NCBI GenBank assembly: GCA_015179025.1
Contig: WHUX01000183.1
Location: 42,287-106,286 of the forward strand
Length of the DNA stretch: 64,000 nt
Direction of reading: 5' to 3'
Source: Terfezia claveryi
Lineage: Eukaryota; Ascomycota; Pezizomycetes; Pezizales; Pezizaceae
The translations under genes were made by a program, and so were the position numbers. Shown in pieces: positions 32,183 through 41,920 of this stretch (the stretch's first letter is position 1; each line of letters opens with the position of its first letter). The notes beneath the pieces were generated by a model that was not told the DNA's origin, ran no database searches, and worked only from the letters and a program-made list of their open reading frames with translations.

Positions 32183-33288
32183 ATGCATCGAGTGATAGTT
32201 GGAGCACATATAGAACAACTAGGTGCTGAGCAGCGATGGAGAGGGCAACTGCGGGAAGAAGGAGAGTTGGATCTGAATACACTGAATGATGAGGCCTGGC
32301 GTGCATACTTCCGGTAGGTTGAGCTTAAGGCCCTAGGATTTTTAATTTAATCTAACATATACTACAGTTTCACTCGCAGTGAAGTAGAAAACCTAGTTGA
32401 TATACTACAAATTCCAAACCCAGTCCGTGGAGGCAATGGTATCAGACAAGATCCTCGAACAAGCTTGTGTATGCTCCTTAATCGACTTGCTTATCCAAAT
32501 CGATATGCGGATCAAGCTCTCAAATTTGGTTGGAGACCACAACGGATTTCAGAGATTATCAATCATTTATTAGATTATATTGTCCAGAAATGGAAATATC
32601 TTCTAGAATTTGATACCCGTCGATTAAATCGTGAAAAGCTTTTGGAATATGCACAAGCTATCCACCGCAAGAATGATTGTCCATTAACTACCTGTTGGGG
32701 ATTTATTGATGGGACTATTAGAGGAATAGCACGACCTGTACAGTTTCAGCGTACATGTTATAATGGATGGAAACGAAAGCATTGTTTGAAATATCATGCA
32801 GTGGTTACACCAAATGGATTGGTATCTCATCTTTTTGGACCGGTAGAAGGTCGTCGAAATGATGCACATTTATGGAGTGAAAGCGGACTACAGCGTTCTC
32901 TTGAAGAGCATTCTTTTGCACCAGATGGTACTGCATTACAGATATATGGAGATCCTGCCTATGGAGTTACTCGACATCTACTATCACCATTTTAAGGAGC
33001 ATCTTTAACTCCAGAACAACAAATTTCAATAGACGGATGTCTGCAGTACGCATTGTAGTTAAATGGGTATTTAAAGATATTAGACAACAACTATTTCCTT
33101 TCTTAAGCTATGTTCCAAACCAGTGGCACCTCCAACAGCGTGTGGGACCTCAATTTCTATTGTATAATGCTCATATCTGTTTACATGGAGGTCAGATCAC
33201 ACAATTCTTTAATACTACAGGAGGGGTGACACCACCAACCTTGGAAGAATATTTCCATTATGATGATATTGATCCTCCAAACCGTTGA
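32183..33288 (+). pseudogene. PIF/Harbinger DDE_Tnp_4-type transposase, inactivated
   Basis: Exon 1 (32183-32313) joins exon 2 across a 54-nt GT-AG intron (32314-32367) with frame kept (AYFR to FTRSEVENLVDILQ). The core shows WGFIDGTIRGIARP (first Asp), VEGRRNDAHLWS and IYGDPAYGV (second Asp). Three lesions: an in-frame TAA at 32992-32994, a one-base frameshift near 33030, and, after the frameshift, a VVKWVFKDIRQ segment with Lys where the family has the catalytic Glu. The first exon may begin upstream at an ATG near 32132 if another frameshift is allowed. Confidence 0.85.
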
Positions 33289-33329
33289 AGTCCTAAGAGT
33301 GCTTGCAAAAGCTCTCAATGTTCTTGTCC

Positions 33330-34138
33330 TCAACGTTGTGATTCTTGATGGATACTTTCAGCCAGGTTTTCCAAAGAGTTGATAGTCCACTCATGTTGAA
33401 CTAACAGCTGCCCTCGAAATGCACTCTCTTCAGCAATCAAGCTATCAATCTGATCCTTTTCTGCCTTTTCCTCCTTTTCCAATTTTTGTGATAGCTCTAC
33501 TAATTGTTCCATCTGGTTCCGCTTTCTTCGCTTCTTGTCCTGGTTTTTTTCGCTAGATCTGGATCCCAGATCTACTGCTTGTCCTCTCATAGCTTCCTCT
33601 CGCACTCTTTTCCCATCTTGTTCCAGCTCTTCTAACCGTCTTTTTGCTTCTGCCTTTACTTCTGGATCACGTCCATGTTGATCTGACCGCATGACAATTT
33701 CATCCATATCTCGTGTATATTCTGATACTAATTCATCTGCTCCAGTCTTTTGCAAAGATAAAGATTCCTTAGCCTATGGTTCCTCATTAGCTGTATTCTA
33801 CTGTTTCTGCAAATTACTCTTACCTTATGAGCCTTCACCAAATAGATGCATCGAGATTTACAAGCAATAGCAGACCGCTTAATAGGTACTGGCTGAATGC
33901 ATGCCAGATTCTCCGCAACTAACTCCCATCCTTTCATAGCTTGACCTCTTGTACAATTATATGGATCATCTGCAAGCACTTGCTTCGCCAAAGCTCGGTC
34001 CTCCCAGGGCTGCCACTTCTGTGTGGTTCTTCGCTCTGGAACCGGTGTCGCATCAGTGCTGACAGACTGCGATCGCTTTGGGCTCGGCGCTGGCCCCGCT
34101 CCCCCACTACTTGCTTGGGTATCACTCTGGGAACTCAT
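33330..34138 (-). CDS. Harbinger Myb/SANT-like accessory protein
   Basis: Two exons, 33824-34138 and 33330-33773, with a 50-nt intron (33774-33823, GTAAGA to CATAG) keep one frame and give 252 aa. Residues about 40-105 form a Myb/SANT-like DNA-binding domain (KWQPWEDRALAKQVLADDP, then GWELVAENL and RSAIACKSR). A Glu/Lys-rich coiled-coil region follows (RRLEELEQDGKRVREEA, QKLEKEEKAEKDQIDSL). In Harbinger elements this protein binds the ends and brings the transposase into the nucleus. Unlike the transposase it has no lesion. Confidence 0.8.
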
Positions 34139-34745
34139 CTAATACCTTTGAGGATTTATTGGAGGTATCTGAGGTCGTTTCCGATGCGTGGTTGTTGCGG
34201 AAATACAGGCGGAAGTTCTGTAGCTGTAAACACGTTTTTTTCTGTAGCTCGCTGGCGCTCTAGAGTTGTGGTACCGCCACTCTTGGCGTTTGTTGCAGGG
34301 GCCTCTCGCCCTCTGGAGGGATTTCGGAAGGTCTCTATTACTGGGTTAATTTGCAAATGAGGCAAGAATACCCCTCGCCTCTGGCCCCACGCCCGGGATC
34401 TCTAGGAAAATTCCGAAGCCGAGGAGATCATAGGTACTTAATTCTGTCATATGATTCATCTTCACTATACAGCCAGGCCTGAGCACACGACGAGAAGTCT
34501 CGAGACTTGTGAAAATGTTTATTTTGCACAATAATTTTGCAAGTTGGGATTGAATATAAATGAAATTTCCGAAATGCGCACGTGGGCATGTGGTTAAATA
34601 AAATCAGGTACAGTAAATACTATCCTTCTGTGAATTTCAAAGTTCCTCCAACAAAGCTAATCCGACACTATTCAATCCCCAAATAGGAGAAATGAAAGTA
34701 CATATACCAATCCAGACCTTCTCCCTGCTGATCAACTCAGAGGTT

Positions 34746-35066
34746 TTAGAAGCCCCCCACTATCCCCCCTGAGGCTATCAAACCTTTCTCCACATGCTCC
34801 TGAACCATAATCACAACCTCCCACAATTTCATGCCCTGCTTACTTTTAAAGTCATTCATTGTGGTGATTCCTTTCTCCATCCACTGCACAACCATAAGCT
34901 TGACCAAGATTTGATACATTTGCACCATAATTCTGGAGCTCATCAGTTTACACCAGTGCGTCCCTGAGGTACCATCTTCGAAGGTGACAAAACCGTAAAC
35001 CTTTAGGTAATGCATGAGCTCAGCTGTCAAAAGATTCTCAATCTCAACTTCGCAGTTTGTAGACAT
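34746..35066 (-). CDS. array small protein, copy 8, subfamily B (106 aa)
   Basis: MSTNCEVEIENLLTAELMHY, TFEDGTSGTHWCKLMSSR, VVQWMEKGITTMNDFKSKQG and a GGIVGGF tail. The upstream unit is cut about 140 bp before the ATG by a LINE poly-T, leaving the TATA-like box near 35128 but removing the distal leader. Confidence 0.7.
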   Translation of the reverse strand: MSTNCEVEIENLLTAELMHYLKVYGFVTFEDGTSGTHWCKLMSSRIMVQMYQILVKLMVVQWMEKGITTMNDFKSKQGMKLWEVVIMVQEHVEKGLIASGGIVGGF

Positions 35067-35205
35067 TGTTCTGAGGGTTATTGTTGTTTTCTCCCTGGCA
35101 TTAGTATGGTATGCAAGTGTAGGAGCCCCTAATATACCTCTCAGCGCGGCCATGGCACCATTCACTTTGCAGCTATTTCCCTATGGCCGCAGCCCTAGAA
35201 GCCAT

Positions 35206-35450
35206 TTTTTTTTTTTTTTAATTACTTGTTACTCTTATTCGGTCACCATGAAGAGACGCCCGGAAACCCGGGTGGATTCAGGACAAGGCAAGTTAATCCG
35301 CCAAGTCCGGCGCGCAGAAAGCAAAGAAGATAGATACATGTGTGAAGGAAAGAGACGCGAAACCCCCGTGCTGTCATTAACCGCAAAGATAGCGTTTTTT
35401 TTTTGTTTTTTTTATTTTGAGTCTGTACGTCTGTGGGGCCTAAGGCTATA
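35206..35450 (-). mobile_element. LINE family A 3' end, inserted in the last cluster II unit
   Basis: A poly-T run (minus-strand poly-A) follows array sequence directly. Then come the GTTACTCTTATTCGG end, AAACCCGGGTGGATTCAGGA, GGCAAGTTAATCCGCCAAG and GCTGTCATTAACCG, the standard family order. The upstream limit is unclear. Confidence 0.7.
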
Positions 35451-35700
35451 AGACCGCTCCGTTCCTCCCCTTCAAAGGTTCGGTACTCTCACGGAACAAC
35501 GAGTTGCCTAAACGCCCTGCCCTCCAAGCCAAGAAAATAAATGGAAACTGAAATAACCCCTTGCTCCCCCGCCACGCCTTTACCGGCCCTTCCACTGATA
35601 ACAACAGATAACGCGTCCAGACGCCACGCTCGCAACCGGCCTTAAGTGACTATCATGGCAACTTTGGCCCACAATACGTTCCTTGTTGCGTCCCTAACCT
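35451..35700. other. spacer, nothing supported
   Basis: Composition similar to flanking retroelements. No motif recognised. Confidence 0.3.
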
Positions 35701-36962
35701 TCGTATCCTTTCCCCGTCCCCTCTTTCACAACCTCAACACAACCCTCTGTTGGTGTCTCCCTCGTTGCTACATTCAATACTGGAAGGTAATGTTCCTCGA
35801 CGGTGGTTCCGGAGAGGGTCTACTCTTAGAGGATTCTGATGAAGATGAACTAGAAAGCGATTTGTTGGTACATGTAACATTTGCAGGATGACATTGGGTT
35901 GTACATTCTCGGCTTAAATGCAAACAGAAACAGCAACGGGTTTGACATTTGCCTTTACATTTACATGTAGTTTCAGGGGTGGTTAAATGGGAAAGAAAGG
36001 CAAGGGTCAACTATACTCACTGCAGGACAGGGAAGGGTAACCTCCAGTCCTGGCGGGCGAGGTTGGATGATTCGGTTGACCCCACATGCCGGAGGTGTGG
36101 AGGGCACGAAGAGACGGGCACACACGTGGCTCTGGTGTGCCCCCACGGGGAGGAAATAGGCAGGAAATGGAGCACCTGGGAGGAGATGGACGAGAAAAAG
36201 AGGTGGCTCAGGACGGTTAAGGATGGGGAGGGGGAACACAGGATTGATCTGGTTGAGACCTTTTTCTCAAGCCTAGATCTAGCCTAGTAAGGCGATGTAC
36301 GGAGGAGGGGGGCCGGGGGCTGGAAGGGTGACGGGGGAAGGGGGAGGGCCGGCAGAGGGCGTGGTGGTGGAGGACATCATGATGGGGATGCGGCCGGTCA
36401 GAGGGCGTGGCGGGGGAGGTATCACGATGGGGATGAGGCTGGTCAGTGGGCGTGGCGGGGGAGGAGGGGTTCTCGGGTGACTTTCCTTGGTTCGGGAGGC
36501 TGGGCGTTTATGCAGCTCGTTGTTCCGTGGGTGTACCGAGTCTTTTAAGATGAGGGAACGGAGCCGCCTCATAGCCTCAAGCTTTACAGGCGTATAGATT
36601 TCAAAAACAAAAAAAAAAAAAAATGTAGTTTCAGGCTCAGTCAATGTACTTAAGGAAGCAGCTTCTCTTAATGATAGGCAGTTTGCATTATATATGGATA
36701 CCGGTAATGTGTGCAATTGTTCCAAATCAGGATGTGAAAAATTTGGCGGAAGCTGCTGTAGTTCACGAGTGGGATAATAGCGGTTCAGTATGCCATGGAG
36801 GGTTAGCAACTGATATCGATCAGGATGGGGTTCAAGGATGATCTTGCCGAAGAGCCTAGGTGCATTGGTTGCATGTCGGTCAATTCTAGGAATGTAAAGT
36901 GATACTAGATCACCAACATGAAATTGCGCAATATCTTGGAATTTGCTGTATTTTATACTCAT
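35700..36962 (-). pseudogene. Ginger-like element C-terminal half, split by a LINE
   Basis: Ignoring the LINE at 35978-36622, the minus strand reads continuously: FQDIAQFHVGDLVSLYIPRI, LFGKIILEPHPDRYQLLTL and LNRYYPTRELQQLP (SH3-like region, 36636-36962), then EPETT at the insertion point, then CKCKGKCQTRCCFC and ECTTQCHPANVTC (CXC cysteine motif, 35870-35965) and a Ser-rich acidic end. The gene was open across the site when the LINE entered. The 5' half with the integrase core is missing. Confidence 0.75.
35978..36622 (+). mobile_element. LINE family B, 5'-truncated, 13-bp target duplication
   Basis: Flanked by ATGTAGTTTCAGG at 35965-35977 and 36623-36635. The plus strand encodes the ORF2 C-terminus (about 35995-36287), with LQSWRARLDDSVDPTCRRCG and ETGTHVALVCPHGEE (a CxxC...H...C zinc-like motif) ending LVETFFSSLDLA. 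A G-rich 3' UTR with the TACCGAGTCTTTTAAGATGA block and a poly-A of about 18 follow. The coding end is intact, so the insertion is relatively young. Confidence 0.88.
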
Positions 36963-37305
36963 TATGGAGCGAGCATGCCTTTCGTGGCGAGCCTAGTATG
37001 TGGCAAGCGTACATTATATGGCAAACATGCCTTGAGTGGCGAGCGTAAGTCAAGCATGCCATATGGAGCATGTACGGCGAGCTCACCATATATCACAAGC
37101 ATCTTGTGTGGTAAGTATAGGTACAGCCTAGTCTGATTGCACTACCCCTTGCAGAGGGTACGACCAGTGGTAAGCAAGTCTGACTCGTCTGAGGCCTCTT
37201 GTGCACTTGCATATTGACCCGGTGGACAGTCATGTGTTTAGTTGAGGGTAATGAGCCCACCCGATAGCCACATTATCTAAATTATCAAGATATCATAAAG
37301 AACGA
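36963..37305. repeat. degenerate short repeats
   Basis: 36970-37110 is made of imperfect units with GGCGAGC, GGCAAGCGTA, CATGCC and ATATGG. They resemble the GGCTCGCTACT and GGCTTGCCACT units at 23915-23990, so they are probably Ginger subterminal repeats. No gene. Confidence 0.4.
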
Positions 37306-37436
37306 TTTTTCTCATACTGGCGGCTGGCCCGGCCATTCCGTATTCTCCCGCGGCGCCCGGGCCACCCAGGAGATGGGTGTTCTCCTGGGGGCTCGGTCCT
37401 CTCGCCAGTTTAATTTTCTCGCGGGGACCAGGAACA
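37306..37436 (-). repeat. GC-rich inverted-repeat element end (right partner)
   Basis: Reverse complement of 25181-25300, ending GGGGACCAGGAACA. It brackets, with its partner, 12.26 kb containing cluster II. The bases outside the two ends (GACA and GATT) do not match. Confidence 0.7.
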
Positions 37437-37629
37437 GATTGATCAAAAATTTTGTCTTACGGCTTAATCATTCATACAATATCACCACATCCCACCCAAC
37501 AACCTCTATCAAAGCATGTCGCAAGTTACCACATCCTCATCCACATCTTCAAGCTTCTCTATTAAAAGCCAAAAGCACGCTCGATGCATACGGAAGTAAC
37601 CTCCTCTGGATAGCAGTCCATAATATCTT

Positions 37630-37905
37630 TTAAAATATCATCACTTTTAGGCATCCTGCAGTGCCTTTACCTCTATCTATGAGGTATCGTTTCATGTCTA
37701 TGCTCTCCGAAGCTCTTGAAATATCCTCTAGAAGGTCATGATAGTAATCAGCTGATGAATTGGAGCTAGGCTCATCTTCGAGGATTTCCTCAATGGCTGC
37801 GCTTTCTATATCGTCAAGATGTTGTTGGACTCGGGCTTTTTCCGTATAACGAGGCATGTTGATAGCTGAGATGTTAAGCATCAACATCAATAACAATTTT
37901 TTCAA
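37630..37905 (-). CDS. small acidic protein, possibly the N-terminal part of a Harbinger-type transposase
   Basis: 91 codons. After an internal Met at 37854 it reads MPRYTEKARVQQHLDDIE, AAIEEILEDEPSSNSSAD and SIDMKRYLIDRG. A start of the type MPRxTxKxxxxxxLDxI, followed by acidic sequence and a RYL/RxxxR segment, is seen at the N-terminus of fungal PIF/Harbinger transposases. No DDE core follows. It may be an orphan fragment. Confidence 0.3.
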   Translation of the reverse strand: MKKLLLMLMLNISAINMPRYTEKARVQQHLDDIESAAIEEILEDEPSSNSSADYYHDLLEDISRASESIDMKRYLIDRGKGTAGCLKVMIF

Positions 37906-37998
37906 ATTAGGCGGTCAAATGGTGCACCTCTATATGGCTTAGTCCGTACCTACAGGGGATCCTGGCCAATTTTGCATGTCAATAAAATAAAAATTTCC

Positions 37999-38190
37999 TC
38001 ATTTGACTACTACTATTACTAAGCTATTCCGTTTAACCCTCACGCTCCAAAGGTCTACCCGGGTTAAGTTAATGCAATACACAACAATTCCAAATGAAAA
38101 TAAGAAATTAAACAAGACATACGCCTCGCCCTGGCCCCGTCCCCCAGATTCCGAGCCTAAGGAAATCATAAGACGTGTAGTATGATTGGT
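37999..38190 (-). repeat. array unit fragment, decayed
   Basis: AACCCTCACGCTCCAAAGGTC, AATACACAACAATTCCAAATG, AAGACATACGCCTCGCC and CCCCGTCCCCCAGATTCCGAG match the distal leader of array units (compare 51010-51170). The gene part is absent. It shows that the array once extended or was copied into the 35-50 kb interval. Confidence 0.6.
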
Positions 38191-38334
38191 GATCCTTCGT
38201 AAATAATGCTGTGTTGGATGTGGCATCTTTACTACACTACAAGCTAGATGCGTTGACGAATGGACATTCAACTATACTATAGTTCATCAGCAAAAGGAAT
38301 ATATATTCTGTTGAAACGAGGATAACAGGACAAC

Positions 38335-38402
38335 GCAGGATAAGCTGACGGCAGGGTAAGCTGACGGTAGGGTAAGCTGACGGTAGGATGGGCTGGTATG
38401 AC
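38335..38402 (+). repeat. short tandem repeat, GGTAAGCTGACGGTA type
   Basis: About four copies of a 15-16-bp unit (GGGTAAGCTGACGGTA variants). Confidence 0.7.
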
Positions 38403-38890
38403 GAGGCTAAGGAATGGCTATATTTGAATGTTCAGGTTGCCGGATACGGGGTTTTTTGGAGCGAAGGATTTCCTTACTTTCATGTATTAATAAACCAAGC
38501 GGTTTCTTTCATAGTATATGCACATACTCTTCTCTCACGCACACGAAGAACATAATTCTTCATATTCTGCTCCGCTCGTTGAAATCTGCCGCGTAGGCCT
38601 GGGCACGAGCGGGCTCGTACACAGTCTCGAGCCGGCTTGCCAGAATTGCATGAATGAATAGATAACTGCGTACGCTACATACCGATGTTCTGGCCTACGC
38701 GAACATTGGCTAATTCGCGAATGGGCTGACCTAGTCACTCCCGGACCCCAGAAATAAGTAGGGTTGTCAAATCCCAACCTGGTTCATGCACCAAATTTTT
38801 AGTACAAGTCACAAGCTAACTAAAATAGGCCGAGGGATTTGATTACAGGTTTGTTGCTATGGACCAAAGCGTCATACCAACCACATCTAC
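38403..38890. other. spacer with Ginger-like snippets, no supported gene
   Basis: 38600-38760 contains GAGCGGGCTCGTACACAGTCTC and GCGAACATTGGCTAATTCGC, resembling the region around 23380-23440 and the element ends at 41.4 and 44.2 kb. No coding. Confidence 0.35.
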
Positions 38891-38899
38891 ATCACACAC

Positions 38900-39142
38900 A
38901 TGCCGCGAACGTCAGAAAGAGCTCAACTTCTGCACGATATCGATGCTGCATTTGAGATTGCAGCGTGTTCGTATTTACTGGCATCAGATGAAGCAGAAGA
39001 TGAAATAGAGGATAAATCCACATCAGCAAAAAAAAGTTTGCGTCAGGTGCTTCGGAAGCACATGACGCCCTTTTACAAAACTCGCGATTACTATAGCCAT
39101 GCGCTCCGTCCGGACGCAAATCATTTAATTAATATTTCCTGA
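38900..39142 (+). CDS. small protein, possibly the N-terminal part of a Harbinger-type transposase
   Basis: 80 codons: MPRTSERAQLLHDIDAAFEI, then LLASDEAEDEIEDK and KKSLRQVLRKHM. The start pattern resembles 37630-37854 on the other strand and fungal Harbinger transposase N-termini. No transposase core follows before AT-rich sequence and a tandem repeat. Treated as a probable orphan fragment. Confidence 0.3.
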   Translation: MPRTSERAQLLHDIDAAFEIAACSYLLASDEAEDEIEDKSTSAKKSLRQVLRKHMTPFYKTRDYYSHALRPDANHLINIS

Positions 39143-39479
39143 CGCACAACTATTTTATAATACTTTCCCTATGCAACTAATTTTAATCCTTATGTACACC
39201 TATCTTATAATACTTACACTACGCAACTAATTTGAATCCATATTTCTTGACACGCACCTATTATATCATACGCACATGAAGTATTGTTCTTCCTGTACGC
39301 ATGCAAATTCTGACTCTAAGTTAAGTTCACCATCTGACGCAAATTGGAAGCTAGTATAGGCGCGGCCTTGCGATCGCGCTTGATACCTGCATTCTATGCA
39401 TTTCCAGAAATGTAATTGATTCTGACAATATCTCCAAAACTAGCTAGCTAAACACACGGCAAACCAGAATTACTGCCCA

Positions 39480-39945
39480 AATCAGTGCCATATCACCGTG
39501 CAAATGAGCCTGGAATCCACCGTGCAAATCGACCTAGAAATCAGCGTGCAAACGAGCCTGGAATCCACCATGACATCAGCGTTCAAATGAGCCCGGAATC
39601 CACTGGAAAATCGACCTAAAAATCCGTGTGCAAAAGAGCCTGGAATTGAGCGAGCAAATTAGCTAAGAAATCACTGTGTAAATGAGCCTAGAATCCAGCG
39701 AGCAAACCAGCCTCGATATCCACGTGCAGAGGAGCCTAGAATTCAGCGAGCAAGTCACGTCACAAGTTAGCCTCAATCTACGCATGCAACTGAGCCTTCA
39801 ATATCAACGACCACATCAGCCTCGATGTCCGCATCCACATGAGCCCACAAATCAGCATCGAAACAAGCTTCCTTTCATGGTGCAAATAAGCATACAAATC
39901 GGTGCGTACATTATGGGAAGGAATGATAGGAAAGAAACTCCAAGT
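39480..39945 (+). repeat. imperfect minisatellite, GTGCAAATGAGCCTGGAATCC type
   Basis: About 12-14 degenerate units of roughly 30-38 bp with the core GAGCCTGGAATCCA alternating with ATCGACCTAGAAATCAGC. The longest plus-strand frame through it is not conserved between units. Confidence 0.65.
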
Positions 39946-40609
39946 CCCAGGCGGCCACACTTTTGAAATAGGGGATTTGCTAGTCTGGGTTGGGGATTCC
40001 CCAGCCCCTTAACGTGGAATTCAACTCCCGTTGACTTAGAAACCAGCTTGCAGTGTCTTAAAACCTGCTCCGTGTGTTGTCTTAGAACCTGCTGCGCATG
40101 CTGCTAAGAACCTGTTCCCACTACTGTGCTCCATAGAAGGCGTCGAATGGAGCTTCTTCACTTATTGGAACAATCTAGTACAGAGGAGAAATAGCTGGAT
40201 GTAGTACATTTAAACATGGATTTATCATGATTGAATTCATGCATTCGCGGCATACATTCGCGGCCTCCAAATATATATGAATTCATGGATTCGCGGCCTC
40301 TAAATATGTATGAATACCAGGGGACACAGCCTTGCTGATAGGAAGCACGGGATGCAACCGGAAGCACGGGACGCAGAAAAATACCACCACCTAAATGATA
40401 GGAAGCCACATGACGCACATGAAGATACAGTGAACTCTCGATATAAGAATATACCCCCCCCCCGCCCCCATACAAAATAAGAATATATTTGATAGAAGAA
40501 TATTCTTATTTTCTCGAGGTTGTTTATTAAGGTATTCTTATAGCAAGAGTACCTGATTGGGTAATATATGAACAGCCTAGCTGGAATAGGAATGCTTATC
40601 GATAAGAAA

Positions 40610-40735
40610 TACCCCACAACCAACAACACCGCCAAAGACAACGCTACCAAATACAACGCCGCCAAACACAATACCGCGACACACGATACCGCGACACACA
40701 ATACCGCGACACACAATATTGCTACACCTACAATA
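40610..40735 (+). repeat. 15-bp minisatellite, ACAATACCGCGACAC type
   Basis: About eight units of ACAATACCGCGACAC / ACAACGCCGCCAAAC variants. In phase with a 72-codon Asn/Thr/Ala-rich frame, but I see no other sign of coding. Confidence 0.65.
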
Positions 40736-41018
40736 CCACCTCCGAACCCCCGAACTAATTCGATATGCCTGCTAGTGGTGCATTGAAAAGTAAAGGTTGG
40801 ACGGAAATGAATTCTCTCTCTCCAAGTCTGAAGGTCTTTAAGTACAAGCTCCGGGGCGTCCAGGCCCCATTTCCCAAAGAGGGAGCGCCGTTCTTTCGCC
40901 TCACGTGATATCTCCTCTCACGGGGAGTCTCACCTGACTTCCACCTTACACGAGGCTAGAAGCGAAGCTTGCTCGCGTCTCCATTGGTCCTCCTTGTCTT
41001 CTGCAGCATGCTGTCGGT

Positions 41019-41391
41019 CTATCTACTTCTCACTCCGTTCCTCCAGAATATCATTAATGCCTTTGGACAAGTCATCCCTACCCTTGAACTCCTCCGAGCC
41101 ATCTTCTCCCAGAATTGCTGAGACCATATCGAGGTCAGTAGCTTCGGGTGCTCCCTCTCCCCCGATGATCCTGACAAAGTGTTCTCGCAAGAACACCCCA
41201 CTGTTTTCCATTCTCGCAAGTCCATTGGAACCTTTCTGTCCTCTGCTCTCTTCCCCATTTGTCAATCAACTCCTTATTCTCTGTGTCCAGAAACCCAACC
41301 GGATTTCCTTTCCCCACCCATGGTCCAATTCCTACAAGTACCACCACCGGGATGTGGCTCAGCCCCCACGCGCTAGTGACAGAGGTAGCGA
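41019..41391 (-). pseudogene. unassigned protein fragment
   Basis: Minus-strand reading PVVVLVGIGPWVGKGNPVGF and then, after one frame change near 41265, NSGVFLREHFVRIIGGEGAP, EATDLDMVSAILGEDGSEE and LSKGINDILEERSEK with a stop. It looks like the C-terminal end of a real protein, but I do not recognise it. It is cut at 41392 by a Ginger-type end. Confidence 0.35.
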
Positions 41392-41920
41392 TGTTCTGGT
41401 CTGCCTGGGAATCGGCTGATTCGCGATTATGCCAGCCCATTCGCGAATGGGCTGTTTCCTGGGGAGGCCAGCCTGCCCAGGAATGGGTATTCCTGCGTGG
41501 GCTGGCCTCTCCGGGAATAGCTATTTCTGCGTGGGCTTGCCTCCTGCGTGGGCTCCTCTCATCATGTATTGACTAAATTCAAGTGTGGAGGTTAGTTAAG
41601 GTAGGCTCACCGGTGGATATGGTCACGCATACGAGTAATCAGGCCAGGAAAAAAAAAAAAAAAATCACTCCGGAGATGCGTATGCAGGCCAGCTAAGGTA
41701 GGGTTACGAACTCTGGCCAGCTAAGGTAGGCTTGCCACATGAAGATGGTGAAGTAATACCTTTACCACGCATGGCTACTATGGAACATGAACGGCTAGGT
41801 AGTTTATATTCATGAAAATTTTCTTTCTCCTCAATCATCTTCAGATTCTGAGCCTCAAACTCACTATTCAATTCACCAAGTTCGAATAGCAGGTCCCGCT
41901 CAAGTTTCTAAGTCTACTCC
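41392..41920 (+). repeat. Ginger-like element end, copy 1 of a 0.53-kb duplication
   Basis: Starts TGTTCTGGTCTGCCTGGGAA. Contains several inverted GATTCGCG / TTCGCGAATGGG and TTCCTGGGGAGG / CCCAGGAATGGG pairs, a TAGTTAAGGTAGGCTC unit and a poly-A run. Matches 44265-44805 almost base for base to AAGTCTACTCC, where mitochondrial-like sequence begins. Confidence 0.85.

Larger units (their letters stand above)
31961..34335 (+). mobile_element. PIF/Harbinger DNA transposon, complete with TIRs
   Basis: Terminal inverted repeats: GAGACCTTCCGAAATCCATC at the left and GATTTCGGAAGGTCTC at the right, matching over about 29 bp with one mismatch (through CCAGAGGGCG). It is flanked by TATTA on both sides (31956-31960, 34336-34340). 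The family usually duplicates a 3-bp TNA site, and TTA lies inside this match. The array sequence CGCTATTACTGGG is cut exactly at this point. It holds two convergent genes, a DDE transposase (plus) and a Myb/SANT-like protein (minus), the usual two-gene Harbinger layout. Confidence 0.92.
28625..35205 (-). repeat. tandem small-gene array, cluster II, right part (interrupted)
   Basis: One truncated unit then three units with subfamily B genes. Raw start-to-start spacing is 1925 and 3308 bp. Subtracting the 1001-bp LINE (30021-31021) and the 2375-bp Harbinger element (31961-34335) restores spacing of about 0.92-0.93 kb. Both inserts are flanked by target duplications of array sequence. The right end is cut by a LINE poly-T at about 35206. 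Confidence 0.85.

Noticed and set aside
33330..33755. A separate coiled-coil gene
   Set aside because: A 50-nt GT-AG intron joins it in frame to the Myb/SANT-like exon, so it is the C-terminal half of that protein.
36279..36962. A single 227-codon minus-strand gene
   Set aside because: It crosses the LINE/Ginger boundary at 36622: the right part is the Ginger SH3-like segment, the left part is antisense of the LINE 3' UTR.
25181..37436. Confident call of one giant 12.3-kb transposon
   Set aside because: Inverted ends exist but there is no target duplication; left as a finding only.
40994..41576. Plus-strand Ser/Pro-rich frames
   Set aside because: They cross the start of a Ginger end at 41392 and are antisense to a better protein-like reading on the minus strand.
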